A DNA stretch of 64,000 nt, taken from positions 432,973,669-433,037,668 of the forward strand of contig NC_045429.1 of assembly GCF_902635505.1 (NCBI RefSeq), in the 5' to 3' direction. Below the pieces are notes generated by a model that ran no database searches, was not told the origin of the DNA, and worked only from the letters and a program-made list of their open reading frames with translations. The position numbers and the translations under genes were made by a program. Origin of the DNA: Sarcophilus harrisii (Eukaryota; Chordata; Mammalia; Dasyuromorphia; Dasyuridae). Position 1 is the first letter of the stretch. Every line of letters begins with the position of its first letter. Positions 1 to 12,079 of the stretch are shown here, piece by piece.

Positions 1-1615
1 CCAGCTAGAGCTGGGAACTATCATAAGAAACCCCAGAAGAACATGGAATAAATTATCTATTAAACTTATGAATAAGAAAATAATTTATGAATAAACAAGG
101 AAACAGAGAACTCTTAAGTGATTTTTTTGGTTTAAATTATTAGTGACATTTCTCCTGACCTCTGTGGACAAGTTTGCACCACTCACAGACTCTCACTTTT
201 GATCACTTTCTATTCACCTTTTGTTCAATGAGATTTCTCTTCTGCCTCACAAGGACATGGCATGGGAGACATGCTTGTATTTAGCCAGAGATGGTAATAA
301 AAAGAATCTTGCTTTCTGAACTCCAATATTCTTTGTAGAAAAAAAGGGATTCCAAATTACTATAAGGTGACTTTCCAGCAAAGAAACAAACTTTTCAGGC
401 AGCATCAACTTGGAGAGCTGCTTCCTAAGAAACTCCAAGTTCAAGAGTTGCCAAGTTTAAATGGTATCTTCTTGAGAGAAAAGATTCTCTGATATATCCT
501 GCTCTGGACATCCCTAGGACACAACATTTACAGCTCTACTTGCCATAAAGCTTGCCTTCCAGGCATCCCTGGGACCCAACACTGCCAGACTTACAGTCTC
601 TGGTCATGAGATCCTAGACACCCCTGGAAACACATCACTAACAGGCTTGTTTCTGGAAGTGCTGGACTGCCATAGCACTGAGACAACATCACCAGAGGGA
701 AGGCTTCAGGATCTCCTGGCCCCATAATTCCTCTAGTAGTTGAGGATTGTGTTGAAACTTCAAGGTCCAACTCCCCCCTCCCCAAACTTCAAGAGCCATA
801 TACAGAATATGAGGACTTTGTGTCAAGACTTAAGAGCTGTGCTAAGACCTTGAACATTCTAATCACATATCTTTATTTTAGCATTGTTCTTCCCATTCCT
901 TGATGCTCTGCCCAGTCTCATTACCCAATGGTTAGCTAGTTCTCAGACCTCCCCCAATTGCTGTCCCAATGATCCTCAATCTCTGATTGCCAAAGAGTGA
1001 ACACCTTTCTCCAATATCTTCTGTCTACTCCCAGGTTCCTATTCCCTTTAATCCTACTCTTTATCAGTGTCCCAGTTGACATTTTCCTGCTAATTTATTA
1101 TGCTTGTGGAATTTTCACTCCATAATTCACACATTTCTTTTCATTTTAGACCTCTTCCTCTCAAGCTCTTTCCACTTTCTGGCACTCACTTAGATCTGGC
1201 TCCATCTAAGTGGTGCTGCATCTCTGGCCATCCTTTCCAGTGCTGTTTGTTCCTTTAATCTTTCCCCTTTGCCATAGTCCCACACAGACCAGAATATTCA
1301 TTGCCACTTTCCATACTCTTTTTAATACTGTCTTCACTTGACAACTTTTTTGTGATATTCATTTTAAACAAATTTATCACTCAATCCAGATCCTGATGTC
1401 TGTGATTAGCAGAATTCTCGCATCATTCTTGCCTCCTCTATAGCCTTCAAACTCTCCCAATCTCTTGACTCTTTTCCTGTAGCCTACAAACAAGTCCATC
1501 TCTCTCATTCTTAGAAAACCCTCACCATAGTTTTTTAGTCGATTCCCTAGGATTCTATAAATATAACATCATGCTTGTTGATAGTTTTAGATAGCAGAAT
1601 CTATCTTCTTGAAGT
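1..1615. other. No gene; unassigned intergenic sequence
   Basis: I see no gene or confident repeat here. The stretch at 840-1560 is pyrimidine-rich and may be a very old LINE in antisense, but no landmark is clear. Confidence 0.3.
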
Positions 1616-1712
1616 CTTTGCATCATTTATTTATTTATTTTTTTTGCTTTAAGTTTTCATTTTTTATTTTTATTTTTTTTTATTTTTCTTTTATTTTTCT
1701 TTGCATCATTTA
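1616..1712 (-). repeat. 69-bp T-rich insertion with 14-bp target duplication
   Basis: CTTTGCATCATTTA occurs at 1616-1629 and again at 1699-1712, flanking 69 bp made almost only of T with scattered A and one GCTTTAAG. This looks like an L1-mediated insertion of little more than an A tail on the minus strand. Confidence 0.65.
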
Positions 1713-2039
1713 ATATTGCTCCACTCTTCCCTCCTTTTCAAGGCACTCTGCCCTGGTTTTCCTCCTTTCAGCTTAACTATTTCTTCTTTGTCTCTGTTGC
1801 TGTATCATCATCCATGTCAAACCCACTAACTTTGAGTGTCCCTCTAAGGTTCTGTTTTGGGCTCTCTTCTTTCTTCCTCTATTCTTTCATGACCTCATTG
1901 TTTTCATGAGTTCAATTATTCTATACAAATGATTCCCACAGTGACATGTCCAGTCCTAGTTTCTTTCCTGAAATCCACTTCTGTATCACTACTGGACATT
2001 TTGACCTCTAGGTCTCTCTGAAAGAGAATCTATCTCCTC

Positions 2040-2185
2040 CTCCTGAACTCTCTCTTCTTCACATTAAAACATAAGCTCTTTGAATGCAGTAACTATTATA
2101 CTTTTCTATTTGTATCCTCACCCCTTAGCATAGTGCTTGGTACTTAGGAAGAACTTAGTAAGTGCTTCCTATATTTATATGACAT
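2040..2185 (+). repeat. L2 LINE tail
   Basis: 'taaaacataagctctttgaa', 'cttagcatagtgcttggtac' and 'cttagtaagtgctt' follow the L2 3' end pattern. Confidence 0.6.
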
Positions 2186-2404
2186 GAACTTCCTGCTTTC
2201 ACTGTCAAGGACACCATGATTCATCCAGTTACGCAGGTTGATGATCTCAGTGTCATCCTCAACCCCTTAGTCTTCCTTAGCCTACATATCCAATCAGTTG
2301 CCAAATCTTGTCGTTTCTATCTCTGCTACATTTTTTTTCCTCTACACTCACAAAGGCCCTGCCTAATTCACACTCTTGTCACTTCTTTCCTGGACTTCTG
2401 CACA

Positions 2405-2525
2405 GAGATGACACAGTGGATAGAACAGGAGGCAAAGAATCAGGAAGACCTTCGTTCACTTATGGACTCAAATACTTATCTGGGTAAGTCACTTAACCCA
2501 CATTTACTTCAGTTTCTTCATGTTT
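2405..2525 (+). repeat. MIR/tRNA-type SINE
   Basis: 'acacagtggatagaacagga', 'gaatcaggaagaccttcgtt', 'ctgggtaagtcacttaaccc', 'cttcagtttcttcatg': a SINE head and CORE inserted between two L2 pieces. Confidence 0.6.
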
Positions 2526-2559
2526 GATTGTCCCCATACCTAGAATGTTTTCTCTATTT

Positions 2560-2850
2560 TACCTCCACCTCTTAGAATCCTTGCTTTCCTTCAGACTCAG
2601 CCTACCTCCTGCAGGAACCTGCTCCTGGTCCTTCCTTCTCCTTGACACTAACTTCTATTGCCTTCATCTTTAAGGTAAATTTGTATCAACCTCGTATATA
2701 CTTATACATATCCATATTAACTTTCTCATTAGAATGTAAACTTCTTAAAGACAAGATCTGTTTTGCTTTTGACTTTGTATCCCTAGTGTTTAGCAGATTA
2801 CTTAGCACAGAGTAGTTTCTTAATAAATGCTACCTGATCGGTTAATTGAC
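2560..2850 (+). repeat. L2 LINE tail
   Basis: Includes 'cagactcagcctacctcctg', 'cattagaatgtaaacttctt', 'agtgtttagcagattactta' and 'taataaatgctacctgatcg', the final part of L2. Confidence 0.7.
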
Positions 2851-3394
2851 CAAAGGAAATAAATTGTTCCTATGTAAAGCCTCCTGCTCATTCTAAAGAT
2901 TCAGCAGAATCTGAAACCAAAGGCAGTATAGATTATAGCAAATTAGCATCTAGCAGAGCAGTTTCCAGACCTTAACAGCAGAGCAATATCAGAAATTATA
3001 AACCAAGGTCTGCAAGCAGAGCATGAAGACATTGACAGATCTGTAGTTTCAGGGGTGTAAGCTGTCCCTCATTAAACGGGCAAGGAATAAACTTATTCCT
3101 AATGTTCATATGCCTCTCCCATGTTTACACTGGCTTAAGGATTTCTTATGTGAGAATGAACCCCAAGTTTATGAGAGAGATGTTTTGTTGCTACTTTTCT
3201 ATTAATCCATTTTAGTAAGTTTACCTTGATAATTTGTGTTTTCTGGCTGATTATTAAAAGTAAACACATCAATAGGAGCTTGTGAACTATAGTTTTAGGA
3301 ATATGGTTCCAGAGAGTACTTGGAATCTGGCATAACCATTCTGTAGAACTTATCCTGCAAGAGAGTCCTAAGGTGCTTTATTTGAAAACCTGCT
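2851..3394. other. Unassigned
   Basis: No gene, RNA or known repeat recognised in this AT-rich stretch. Confidence 0.3.
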
Positions 3395-5365
3395 TTATAT
3401 CACTCTGTTAGGAAGAGAAATCCTAATTAAAACATCTCTGAGGTTTCACCTCAACTCTGCAAAAATGGCAAAATTACTCAAGTACTCATAATTGCAATTC
3501 ATCCATAACTGCCATTGTGTTCACTTCTCATTTGTATTCTCCCAGAAATTTTGTCACAGATTTATCCCATTTGGGGGGTCTGATTAACTTTCTCCTGGCT
3601 TTGCAACAAAACAAAACAAAAACAAAAACAACCTCCCCCCAAAAACAAACAAACAAACCAGTGATGTACTAAGGTTGGCATTCAATGTAAATGGCAACTG
3701 CAGGTATGTCAGTCAACAAACATTATTAATTCCTAAATCAATCAGTTAATTGATTTGTCTTCTTACCCAGGGTTATAAAACAAGTTTGTGGTAGAGAAAC
3801 TATGTCAAACAGCTACATTGAATCAATTTGAACAGGAGGAGAACGCTGACAAAAAATGAGAATAGTCTCTATTGGAGGGTCTAAAGGAAAGTGACCACAA
3901 ATACATTATTGGTGAATTGGTCTAGCTACTTTGGATATCAATTTAGAATTTTGCAAGGAAAAAAACTAAACTTTTGACCCAGCAATCTCAGTACTGAGCC
4001 TCTACTCTCAAAGCAGATAAAAACATAAAGATCATATACCAAAAACAAAGAATTGGGGAAAAAACTTCCAGATTCTATCAGCTGAGGTCTGGTAGATCCC
4101 ATCAGTTGGAAAGTCTTTAAGCACCAAACTGTGAAAAGAAAAACACCATCAAAATGTTGGCCAACGGTGACATATGTTTAACAACAATAACTTAATAGAA
4201 ATTAAAATGTGATTAAGTACATAAAAGGAATATAAAGTACTTTGAAATGAGATGATGGACAAGTCACAGTCGCTAGATAAAGAAAAACTACATGGAAGAG
4301 ATGGGGTTTCAACTGGAGATAGGAGGAAGAGCATTCAAGGTATTAAAAAACACTATGAACAAAAGTAATTTGTTCACTCATTGTTGAGTGAAGTGACCAG
4401 AACCAGGAAAACATTGTACATAGCAACAACAACATTTTGCAATGATCAACTATGAAAGACTTAGCTTCTCAGCAATGCAAAGATCTATTATGCCACAGTT
4501 CTCTTTTATTGCCCTGACTCAGTTTCCCTAATTATCCGGATCCAGTCCTGCCTCAGTTACCCTAAATGTTCTACCTGTGTTTATAATTGTCTGCAAAACC
4601 TCCCCTCCCTCTTAATCAGAATATTTGATAAGGATAAAACATCTTATGTTTTAGAATATCAGAATGCGTCTCTCCATCCCAACCTATAATAGATACCATC
4701 TCATCAAGATGCCTCTCCCCATCTCAGGGGTGCCTCCCCCATTATGTTATTCCCCTCTCCGATGCTCACTCCACCCTGTCAGAGTCCCGTTCCAGCTCTC
4801 AGCACCCTGACTTCACCCCTGCCTCAGTCTACCCCCTGAGTCTGAGCCATGTGTATATATCTCATTGAGAACTCACATTGTTTGCTGGATTCTTGGAGAC
4901 TATAGTCTCATTCAGTCCTGGGACCAAACCATGGATCCATTTGATCCCAGTAAACCTCTCCCTTTTAAATAAATTATTAAATACTCTTTAATCTCTATCT
5001 TGCCTCAGTTTCTCCAGCAATACAGATCTAAGGCAATTCCAAAAGACTCATGATGGAAAATGCTATCCACATCTAAAGAAAGAACTATGGAGTCCGAATG
5101 CAGATCAAAGCATACTATTTTCACTTTTTTTGTTTGCTTGTTTTTTCATTCTCATGCTTTTTTTTTTCTTTTTTCTGATTCTCCTTTTATAACATGGCTA
5201 ATGTGAAAAGATGTTCAAAATAATTGTTCATGTATAATCTATCAGATTGCTTGACATCTTGGTGGGAAAGGCGTGAGTGAAGGAGAAAAAATGGAAATCA
5301 AAATCTTAGAAAATGTTGAAAACTATATTTACATATAATTGGAAAAAAGTAAAAAAATTAGGTTG
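3395..5365 (+). mobile_element. Old L1 ORF2 end and 3'UTR, interrupted
   Basis: 'aattaaaacatctctgaggt' (3427) begins the ORF2 C-terminal region; 'ttgacccagcaatctcagta', 'gagtgaagtgaccagaacca' and 'ggaaaatgctatccacatct' (5056) follow in order to an A-rich end near 5360. Diverged. An A/C-rich simple repeat at 3607-3660 and an LTR-like block at 4486-5022 interrupt it. Confidence 0.7.
4486..5022 (+). mobile_element. Probable solitary LTR inside old L1
   Basis: About 535 bp of GC-richer sequence with LTR-like order: U3-type start, TATATA-type box near 4855, AATAAA near 4970 and a T/C-rich end. GATCT lies at both borders, within a longer imperfect repeat shared with the host L1. No internal retroviral sequence adjoins it, so it is a solo LTR if the call is right. 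It is a fossil; class uncertain, age younger than the host L1. Confidence 0.45.
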
Positions 5366-5774
5366 GAAAAAAATGACTTTGAGCAACTAAATCTTTTTAA
5401 CTATTATAGATACATAAATTAAAAATAAAGGTCATATGAAGAAAAATGCTGAAAAACTTTCCAGAGTGACAAAGAAAACTTTTGGCTTACCTGAAGGAAA
5501 GTAGAGTGACAGAAGACTAGAAATTTAGATTTTTTCTCTAAGGTGAAGATTGTACTTCTATGGGTTTAGTCTTATTTGGAAGACAATAGGGAACCATTGA
5601 CAATTTCAGACTAGTAAGTAGAAACTAGATAAGAATTAATGAGGCCCTGAATTATACTAGTGGCAGAAGAAAAGATGTGAAAGTTATTGCTGGGATGGAT
5701 GATGGACTTGATGAATTAAAAAGGAAAGAAAACCTGAAAGATGATTGACATTATGAGCATAGAAAACTGAGACT

Positions 5775-5925
5775 AATAATAACTTGCATCTACAGAGTGC
5801 TTTAAGGTTTGAAAACGGCTTTGCAAATATCTCATTTTATCCTTACAACAATCCTGGGAGATAGGTGCTGTGATTATCCCCTTTTGATAGAGGAGGAAAT
5901 TGAGGCAAACAGAAGGTAAGCCATG
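5775..5925 (-). repeat. CORE-SINE (MIR relative)
   Basis: 'agagtgctttaaggtttgaa', 'gcaaatatctcattttatcc', 'acaacaatcctgggagatag', 'aggaggaaattgaggcaaac': antisense tail and CORE of a MIR-type SINE common in marsupials. Confidence 0.65.
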
Positions 5926-6786
5926 CCATTGAAAGAAATAGGGAAATTAGGAAAAGGAGTTGTATTTAAGGGGAGATAATGATTTGGATTTTAAATGTGT
6001 TGTACTAGGAGTGCCAATAAAAGAAGAAGAAACAAAGGGTCTGAACTTGAGAGAAAAGTCATTTCTTTGGTCATTGCTTTTAATTCTGCTCTCTCGGATC
6101 CTAATACAAATCTTTAGGCATTTTCCATCCCACAAACCTAGAAACTCTCCCTCCTTAACTTCTACTGCTGACTTTTCTGGCTTCTACAGGAACAATAATT
6201 TATTACACTGGTCAAGAACAATTATTTTGCTGTTTCAATCCAACTTTATGTGATTAAAGGTTGTCTACACTAAAAAATTTGATCCCAAGAACTAGAATGC
6301 TAGAATGCTGAAAATGATTATGAGTTATTGGGAATTTCCCCAGGTCTTGGATCCATCCAAAGCATTGTTTTGAGTTTCTATAACCAGTACTTGCAATGGA
6401 TCTTATCCTTGCTGTCCTATTCTATTATGATTTGGCTTCAACCAATTTTATTGAATGTTTATAGTTACTCATCTATCTTGATCCATCTCTGTACAGGTGA
6501 GGATTGTGAGGGTATAAAAAAAAAAAAGCAAAAGAAACTTCCCGTTCTCAAGTAGCTTAACATCTAGAGGGAGAGAAAATGTGTAAACAAATGTATAAAA
6601 AGCAACCTATATACAAGATAACAAGAAAATGATTAATAAAGGAAGGTACTAAAATTAAGAGGGATTAAGGAAAGCTTTGAGCAAAGAATAGGATTTTATT
6701 TGGGATTTAAATGAGTGTTGTTCCCAAAAACAAATCCCAAAAAGTCTAAAATAGTTTTAGAAATTTATTAGATCATTCGGTAGAGC
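5926..6786. other. Unassigned
   Basis: No gene or repeat assigned. A11 run near 6517. Confidence 0.3.
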
Positions 6787-6873
6787 AGGGCTTCTTAAAC
6801 CTTTTCTATTCACAATTCCTTTTTTTTTTTTTTTTTCTTCTTCATTACCTTTTCTTGTTTAAAAAAATTTATC

Positions 6874-7739
6874 GAATGTTGGAAGGGATGTGAGAAAACT
6901 GGGACATTGATGCATTGTTGGTGGAGTTGTGAAGAAACCCAACCATTCTGGAAAGCAATCTGGAATTATGCCCAAAAAGTTATCAAACTGTGCATACCCT
7001 TTGATCCAGCAGTGCTACTACTGGATTTATACCCCAAAGAGATACTGAAGAAGGGAAAGGGACCTGTATGTGCCAAAATGTTTGTGGCAGCCCTGTTTGT
7101 AGTGGCTAGAAACTGGAAAATGAATGGATGCCCATCAATTGGAGAATGGTTGGGTAAATTATGGTATATGAATGTTATGGAATATTATTGTTCTATAAGA
7201 AATGACCAGCAGGATGAATACAGAGAGGTTTGGAGAGACTTACATAAACAGCTGAGTGAAATGAGCAGAACCAGGAGATCATTATACACTTCACTTCAAC
7301 AACGATACTGTATGAGGATGTATTCTGATGGATGTGGATTTCTTCCATAAAGAGAAGATCTAACTCAGTTTCAATTGATCAATGATGGACAGAAGCAGCT
7401 ACACCCAAAGAAAGAACACTGGGAAATGAATGTAAACTCTTTGCATTTTTATTTTTCTTCCCGGGTTATTTTTACCTTCTGAATCCAATTCTTTCTGTGC
7501 AACAAGAGAACTGTTCGTTCTGCACACATATATTGTATCTAGGATATACTATGGCATTTTTAACATGTATAGGACTGCTTGCCCATTTGGGGGAGGGAGT
7601 GGGGGAGGGAGGGGAAAAGTCGGAACAGAAGTGAGTGCAGGGATAATGTTGTAAAAAATTACCCAGGCATGGGTTCTGTCAATAAAAAGTTATAATTTTA
7701 AAAATAAATAAATACATATCCTACAACTTTGAAAACAAA
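6874..7739 (+). mobile_element. L1 with ORF2 C-terminus, inserted in the older L1
   Basis: Flanked by exact 13-bp AAAAAAATTTATC at 6861-6873 and 7740-7752. It encodes the ORF2p C-terminal domain: HCWWSCEETQPFWKAIWNYA, IPFDPAVLLLDLYPKE, MFVAALFVVARNWK, MEYYCS. This equals human L1 LLHCWWDCK...MEYYAAIK. The 3'UTR ends with AATAAAAAGTTATAATTTTA. It is 5' truncated and cannot move by itself. Confidence 0.92.
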
Positions 7740-7895
7740 AAAAAAATTTATCCTAATTATTATTTCTTCAATTACATGTAAATATGGTTTGCCTATTCAT
7801 TTTTTTAAATAATACCTTTCTACTTTTCAAAATGCATGCAAAGATAGCCTTCAACATTCACCCCTGCAAAACCCTGTGTTGCACACTTTTCTGCC

Positions 7896-7907
7896 CCCCC
7901 CCCCCCT
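7896..7907 (+). repeat. C run in antisense L1
   Basis: Run of at least 12 C residues within the pyrimidine block of the L1 3'UTR, matching the G-rich tract of that family. Confidence 0.7.
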
Positions 7908-8319
7908 TCCAATTTTCTCCTCCAGACAGAAAACAATTCAATATAGGTCAACTCTTCCAAACATATCTCCACACTTATCATGCTGCATAAGAAAAACTAT
8001 ATCAAAAAAGAAAAAAAAAAATGAGAGGAAAAAACAATCAAGGAAACAAAGGCAAAAACAACATGTTCACAATCCCTTTTCACCGAAGAAATTTTTTACA
8101 TACCTCTAGGTACACAAGGTATACAAATCAAACACTTTCTGAGAATACATTATAATTTCACAACCCCATATTCAGTTAATGGCTCCATAGATGGTTAAGA
8201 TCCATAGTTGAAGAAACTTTGCTGTAGAAGAAACTTTCATCCAGGCTCTTAAAGGTTTACATTATATAGGATTTAGAAAAGAGGGATCCTATACAAATCA
8301 CTCCTATTTTGCTTATGTC

Positions 8320-8965
8320 TTTCTTAATTCAATCCAAAGTGACCTTTGATTTTTTGGCTGCCACTTTATCCTGAGTTATGTTGAGTTTGTAGTTCATGGA
8401 AACCTCCAAATCTTTTTCTGAAAAGATGCTTTTAGCCATATTTTACCTATTCCATACTTGTGCAATTGATTTTTTTTAACCTGAGTGTAAAAGTTCAAAT
8501 TGATTCCTATTGAAAATCATTATCATCTTCTGCATCTGTTTGCCATTTAATTGTATATCTTCTAGTCAATCTCTGTATCTTCTCTATAAGAATAATATGA
8601 GATACTTTATCAAATGCTTTGCTAAAATCTAGATAAACTATATTTACATCATTCTTATTTATAAATTTAGTAACCTTGTCAAAAAAAAAAAAAAGGTAAT
8701 TAAGTTAGTTTAGAATGACTTATTCTTAAAACTATGCTAGCTCTTGATATTTCCCACTTCTTTTTCTACATGTTCATTAACTAACTACCTCTTTAAAGAC
8801 TGGCTCAAGATTTTCCCCAGGAATCAAAATCAAACTCACTAGCCTGTAGTTCACAGATTTTGTCTTGGTTATTTACTCTTTTCTGCTGTTGTAGTACCTT
8901 GTCTGGTTTCCATAATCTTTCAGATATTACTAATAGTGGTTCAGTTATCAGATTCACAAAGAACT
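8320..8965 (-). mobile_element. CR1-clade LINE reverse transcriptase remnant
   Basis: The minus strand around 8655-8600 reads VYLDFSKAFDKVSHIIL, the RT motif of CR1/L3-type LINEs. Flanking blocks ('tttgtgcaattgatttttt'-like at 8459, 'cactagcctgtagttcacag' at 8839) keep the family order. Ancient and heavily diverged, not coding now. Confidence 0.75.
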
Positions 8966-10200
8966 AGTGTTTTCAGTTAGACCTGACTCAAGCTGATCCA
9001 TGATTCAGGCTTGACATTAGAATGAAAACAGACCCTAAAATCATAGACCACAGAACATTTAACAAAAGGAAATTTACTCAACAGTAATATAATAAAGATG
9101 TTCAGCAAAAATATAGCATTCATTCATTGATTTGGGTGAAGCATTTGCTTTTGTAGCAAACTGATCTTGAGGAAAGTTTCATTGTCTTTTTCAGGGAAAA
9201 ATTATCCTTAGTCTATGTGATCAAATAGATCACAAATAGATCTATTTGACCTACCACTTTTTGTAAGTAATGTATGATAAATTATGTAACAGGACCAACT
9301 GTTACATATCTTGAGAATGGTATAATATATATGATTTCTACTTCATTCCAAACTTTAGTGACCAGATCCTATAGGTCTTCTAAGTTATCACTTAAGTGAC
9401 CTTAAGCATAGTGTAGACAACACTGAAAATGAACACAGTTTAAAAAAAAAAAAGATAGATTGACCTTTTGAAGGAACAAAGACAAGAAATCCTAGGAATC
9501 ACCTTTTCTTTTTAGGACTAAATCCTAGAACTTAGTGGACGGGGCCACATATGGGTGGCAATATCAGAATCAGTGGACTGTGAATTTCCCAATGTATAGC
9601 AATGATGAATAGGAACAATGTCAAAAAAATTAAGTACATTATGAAGATAATAACACTTATGGTATAATCACCAATTTCCAACGGGATTATATGTGGTAAG
9701 ATAGTAAAAGATTATAGCTCTCCTGAATGCAACCTTCATCTTAGGGACTCAGGATTGCTACCAAGTCAACTAAGGGATCTCCTTTCTTCCAGTTAAGTTC
9801 ATACTCATCTTTTTTATGCAGAAACAGTTCCATCTTCCCCCTTTCCATTAGAAATCAGAAGGCACTTGCCAACAATTCCACTCCTTTTTCTGCCAAGCCT
9901 TCACAGGGAAGTTGTTATCATTGGAAAAAGCCCTGCCAATTGAGAGATGCTCAAGCCATTTTCTTAGGAGTATGGAACTGTCTTAGGAGGCAGGAATCTA
10001 GATGTCCATGAGGATAAAATAAGGAAGGGCCAGACAATGTCAATCAGAGCTGTGTCTGAAAGCAATCAGTCCTCCACTAGATCTAAAAAACCATTAGAAT
10101 GGAAAACTTTCCCCTTCTTATGCTGGCATGGGTTTTGGGAGATGGAAAACCCAACCATGGGAATCATGAATATTATGATGAAACTCTTGTTTTAAGAGTC
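8966..10200. other. Unassigned; weak repeat of 11.1 kb segment
   Basis: No family assigned. 9060-9130 resembles 11120-11185 in the same orientation ('atttaacaaaa...aaattta/ttttattcaa...atagcat'). A perfect 16-bp palindrome CAAATAGATCTATTTG lies near 9233-9248. Confidence 0.3.
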
Positions 10201-10204
10201 CATT

Positions 10205-10312
10205 TCAAGGTCAACCAGGTGGTGCAATGGACTCCACTGACCCTGGAGTCAAAATCTGCTCTCAGAGACTTACTAGCTGTGTGATCCTGGGCAAACAGCT
10301 TTATCCAATTTT
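10205..10312 (+). repeat. tRNA-derived SINE
   Basis: 'aaccaggtggtgcaatggac', 'gaccctggagtcaaaatctg', 'tactagctgtgtgatcctgg': typical marsupial tRNA-head SINE, truncated in its tail. Confidence 0.75.
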
Positions 10313-11990
10313 GAACCTTCTTCATGATGAAGTGGAAGATGAATATGTTCTATGAGAATTTTGATAGTGGCAAGGTAGTAGACCTGACTGGTACTGGTAC
10401 TCTAGAATGCCATATCCTATGTAGGTATTTACTTCCATAAGGATAAATCTTTTGCTCTGAAATAGAAAAAGGGTCCAGTATAATTAATTGGACAGCTGGA
10501 AACAAGTTGAGAACTCCAAAGGATACCCAAGTTCTTTCAGAGGTGATTGCTCTGATTGATATGAGGAGCTTGTTGAAATTAGCTGCTTTGTCCTTAGGGG
10601 GATCATATTGTCCCACAATAATGATAGTTTAGTAATTCAGTTCAACAGAAGGCTCATGATATCTCTGATGGGTACTGACATGTTCCATAAACAACTTGTA
10701 CATAGGATGAAATTCCTTCATTGGTTCTGACTTCAAAGGCAGAATTTTGGATTGTTCAGTCCTATTCCCTCTAGGCCCTAGATCACAGAATTTCTAGGGC
10801 CATCAGCAATAGCCAGAGAGTTCTGGCCCTGGTACTATCTTTAATCTCCCTGTGAAAGCTCCTTACTACCCAATGGTCCCATAGTATTAATTAGAGATTC
10901 TTTTTCTCTCCACTTGAGAGGACTTGATATATTTGGCTGAAAGCATAATGGCTTAGAGGTTGCTATGCCCTAGTATCATATCACCCATCCTTCCACATAT
11001 CCCTTTCCCTACTTTGATCACAGTTAGCCACAAGATCATCTTGAGCTAATCCTGGCCTTGCAAATGTTTTGGGCTCAGTCCAATATTTCAGTCTGAATTA
11101 TGAAGTGAAATGATTCCATATACAATTTAACAAAAATAAATTTTATTCAATAATATCATTTAAAGGATAATCAGTAGATATAGCATGGATTCAGTAGTGT
11201 TTCGACTCCCCTCCTTTTTGTATTTGCCACAATAGTTTACCTGTTTAGAAGGTTGTGTTGATTTTCATGGGAGTTGCAAATTTATCAAGCCTGAAAAGAT
11301 TGATTACTTGTGCTTTGGGCTCCTATATTTTAAACAAACGGGAAGCTATATCAAGGCTTTAAGCCTTTATCTCCTAGATCATTTAAATTTTGAGGATGGT
11401 TTTGTTGCTTTTTAAGGGGAAAACCCCCCACTATATTGTGTCACAAGGCTTTGCAGGTCATGATTTCTAGCTGCACAATAGCGCTTACTGCCATGGTTCC
11501 AACCAAGTTTCTAGTAGATATTTCTCATTCCTAAAATACATTCATCTGGATCAGGTAACCTGAACTCTTAAAAGACAATCTGGATTCTTTCTTACTATCT
11601 CCTGAGTTACATCAAGAATCAACTGCTTAATAGTCATATTTGTCCTGTCATTTCTATCGCAATGGTTATTCCTTTTGGTAGAGAAAACACAAAATAAAAT
11701 AGTTGAGCAACTTTTTTTTTTCTCATTTTTATCTGTCACTATTGTTCCACCAACTTCAGGCAGAAGTCCCATCCCTTCTTTGATCCTCCTTTCTCTCCCA
11801 ATAATATTTTTTCCCCTTAAACAACCATTTTTGCCATTCTTCCTTTATTTTACCAGCCTCGGTTAACTGAGCTTTAGCACTGACACTATTCATACAAGTC
11901 TGTCCCATCTCCTTAATTTCCTCATCTTTTACTTATCCTACTTATCTAGCTATCATCTGTATATATCTTTGTGTGTTTGTATTTGTGTAT
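10313..11990. other. Unassigned block
   Basis: No gene or repeat named. Several frames of 60-90 codons occur by chance. See the note on the similar segments at 9.1 and 11.1 kb. Confidence 0.3.
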
Positions 11991-12019
11991 TTTTTTAAGG
12001 AACACATTTAAGTCTTTTA

Positions 12020-12072
12020 ATTTTTAAAAAATAATTGTGGTATATAATATATATATATATATAAAATATATA
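12020..12072. repeat. (AT)n simple repeat
   Basis: Alternating AT with small breaks, at the tail end of the following antisense SINE. Confidence 0.8.
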
Positions 12073-12079
12073 AATTTTA

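Larger units (their letters stand above)
6821..8065 (-). mobile_element. L1 3' end inserted in the hAT element
   Basis: T run at 6821-6836, then the reverse complement of an older-type L1 3'UTR (8065 down to 7753: CAGGGTTTTGCAGGGGTGAA). Near-identical flanks TTCACAAT(T/C)CCTTTT at 6809-6823 and 8066-8080 mark its target duplication. It contains another L1. Confidence 0.8.
6787..8226 (+). mobile_element. hAT-type DNA transposon, split by nested L1s
   Basis: The 5' end CAGGGCTTCTTAAACCTTTT (6787) and the 3' end '...catagttgaagaaactttg' (to about 8226) are the two ends of a short non-autonomous hAT element, with 'ttttcaccgaagaaattttt' and 'tacaaatcaaacactttctg' between. The same family, in the other orientation, is at 39529-40510. 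Flanks are an imperfect 8-mer (CGGTAGAG and CTGTAGAA). Confidence 0.7.

Noticed and set aside
2216-2527. 103-codon open frame
   Set aside because: Covers an L2 piece and a SINE; no coding signature.
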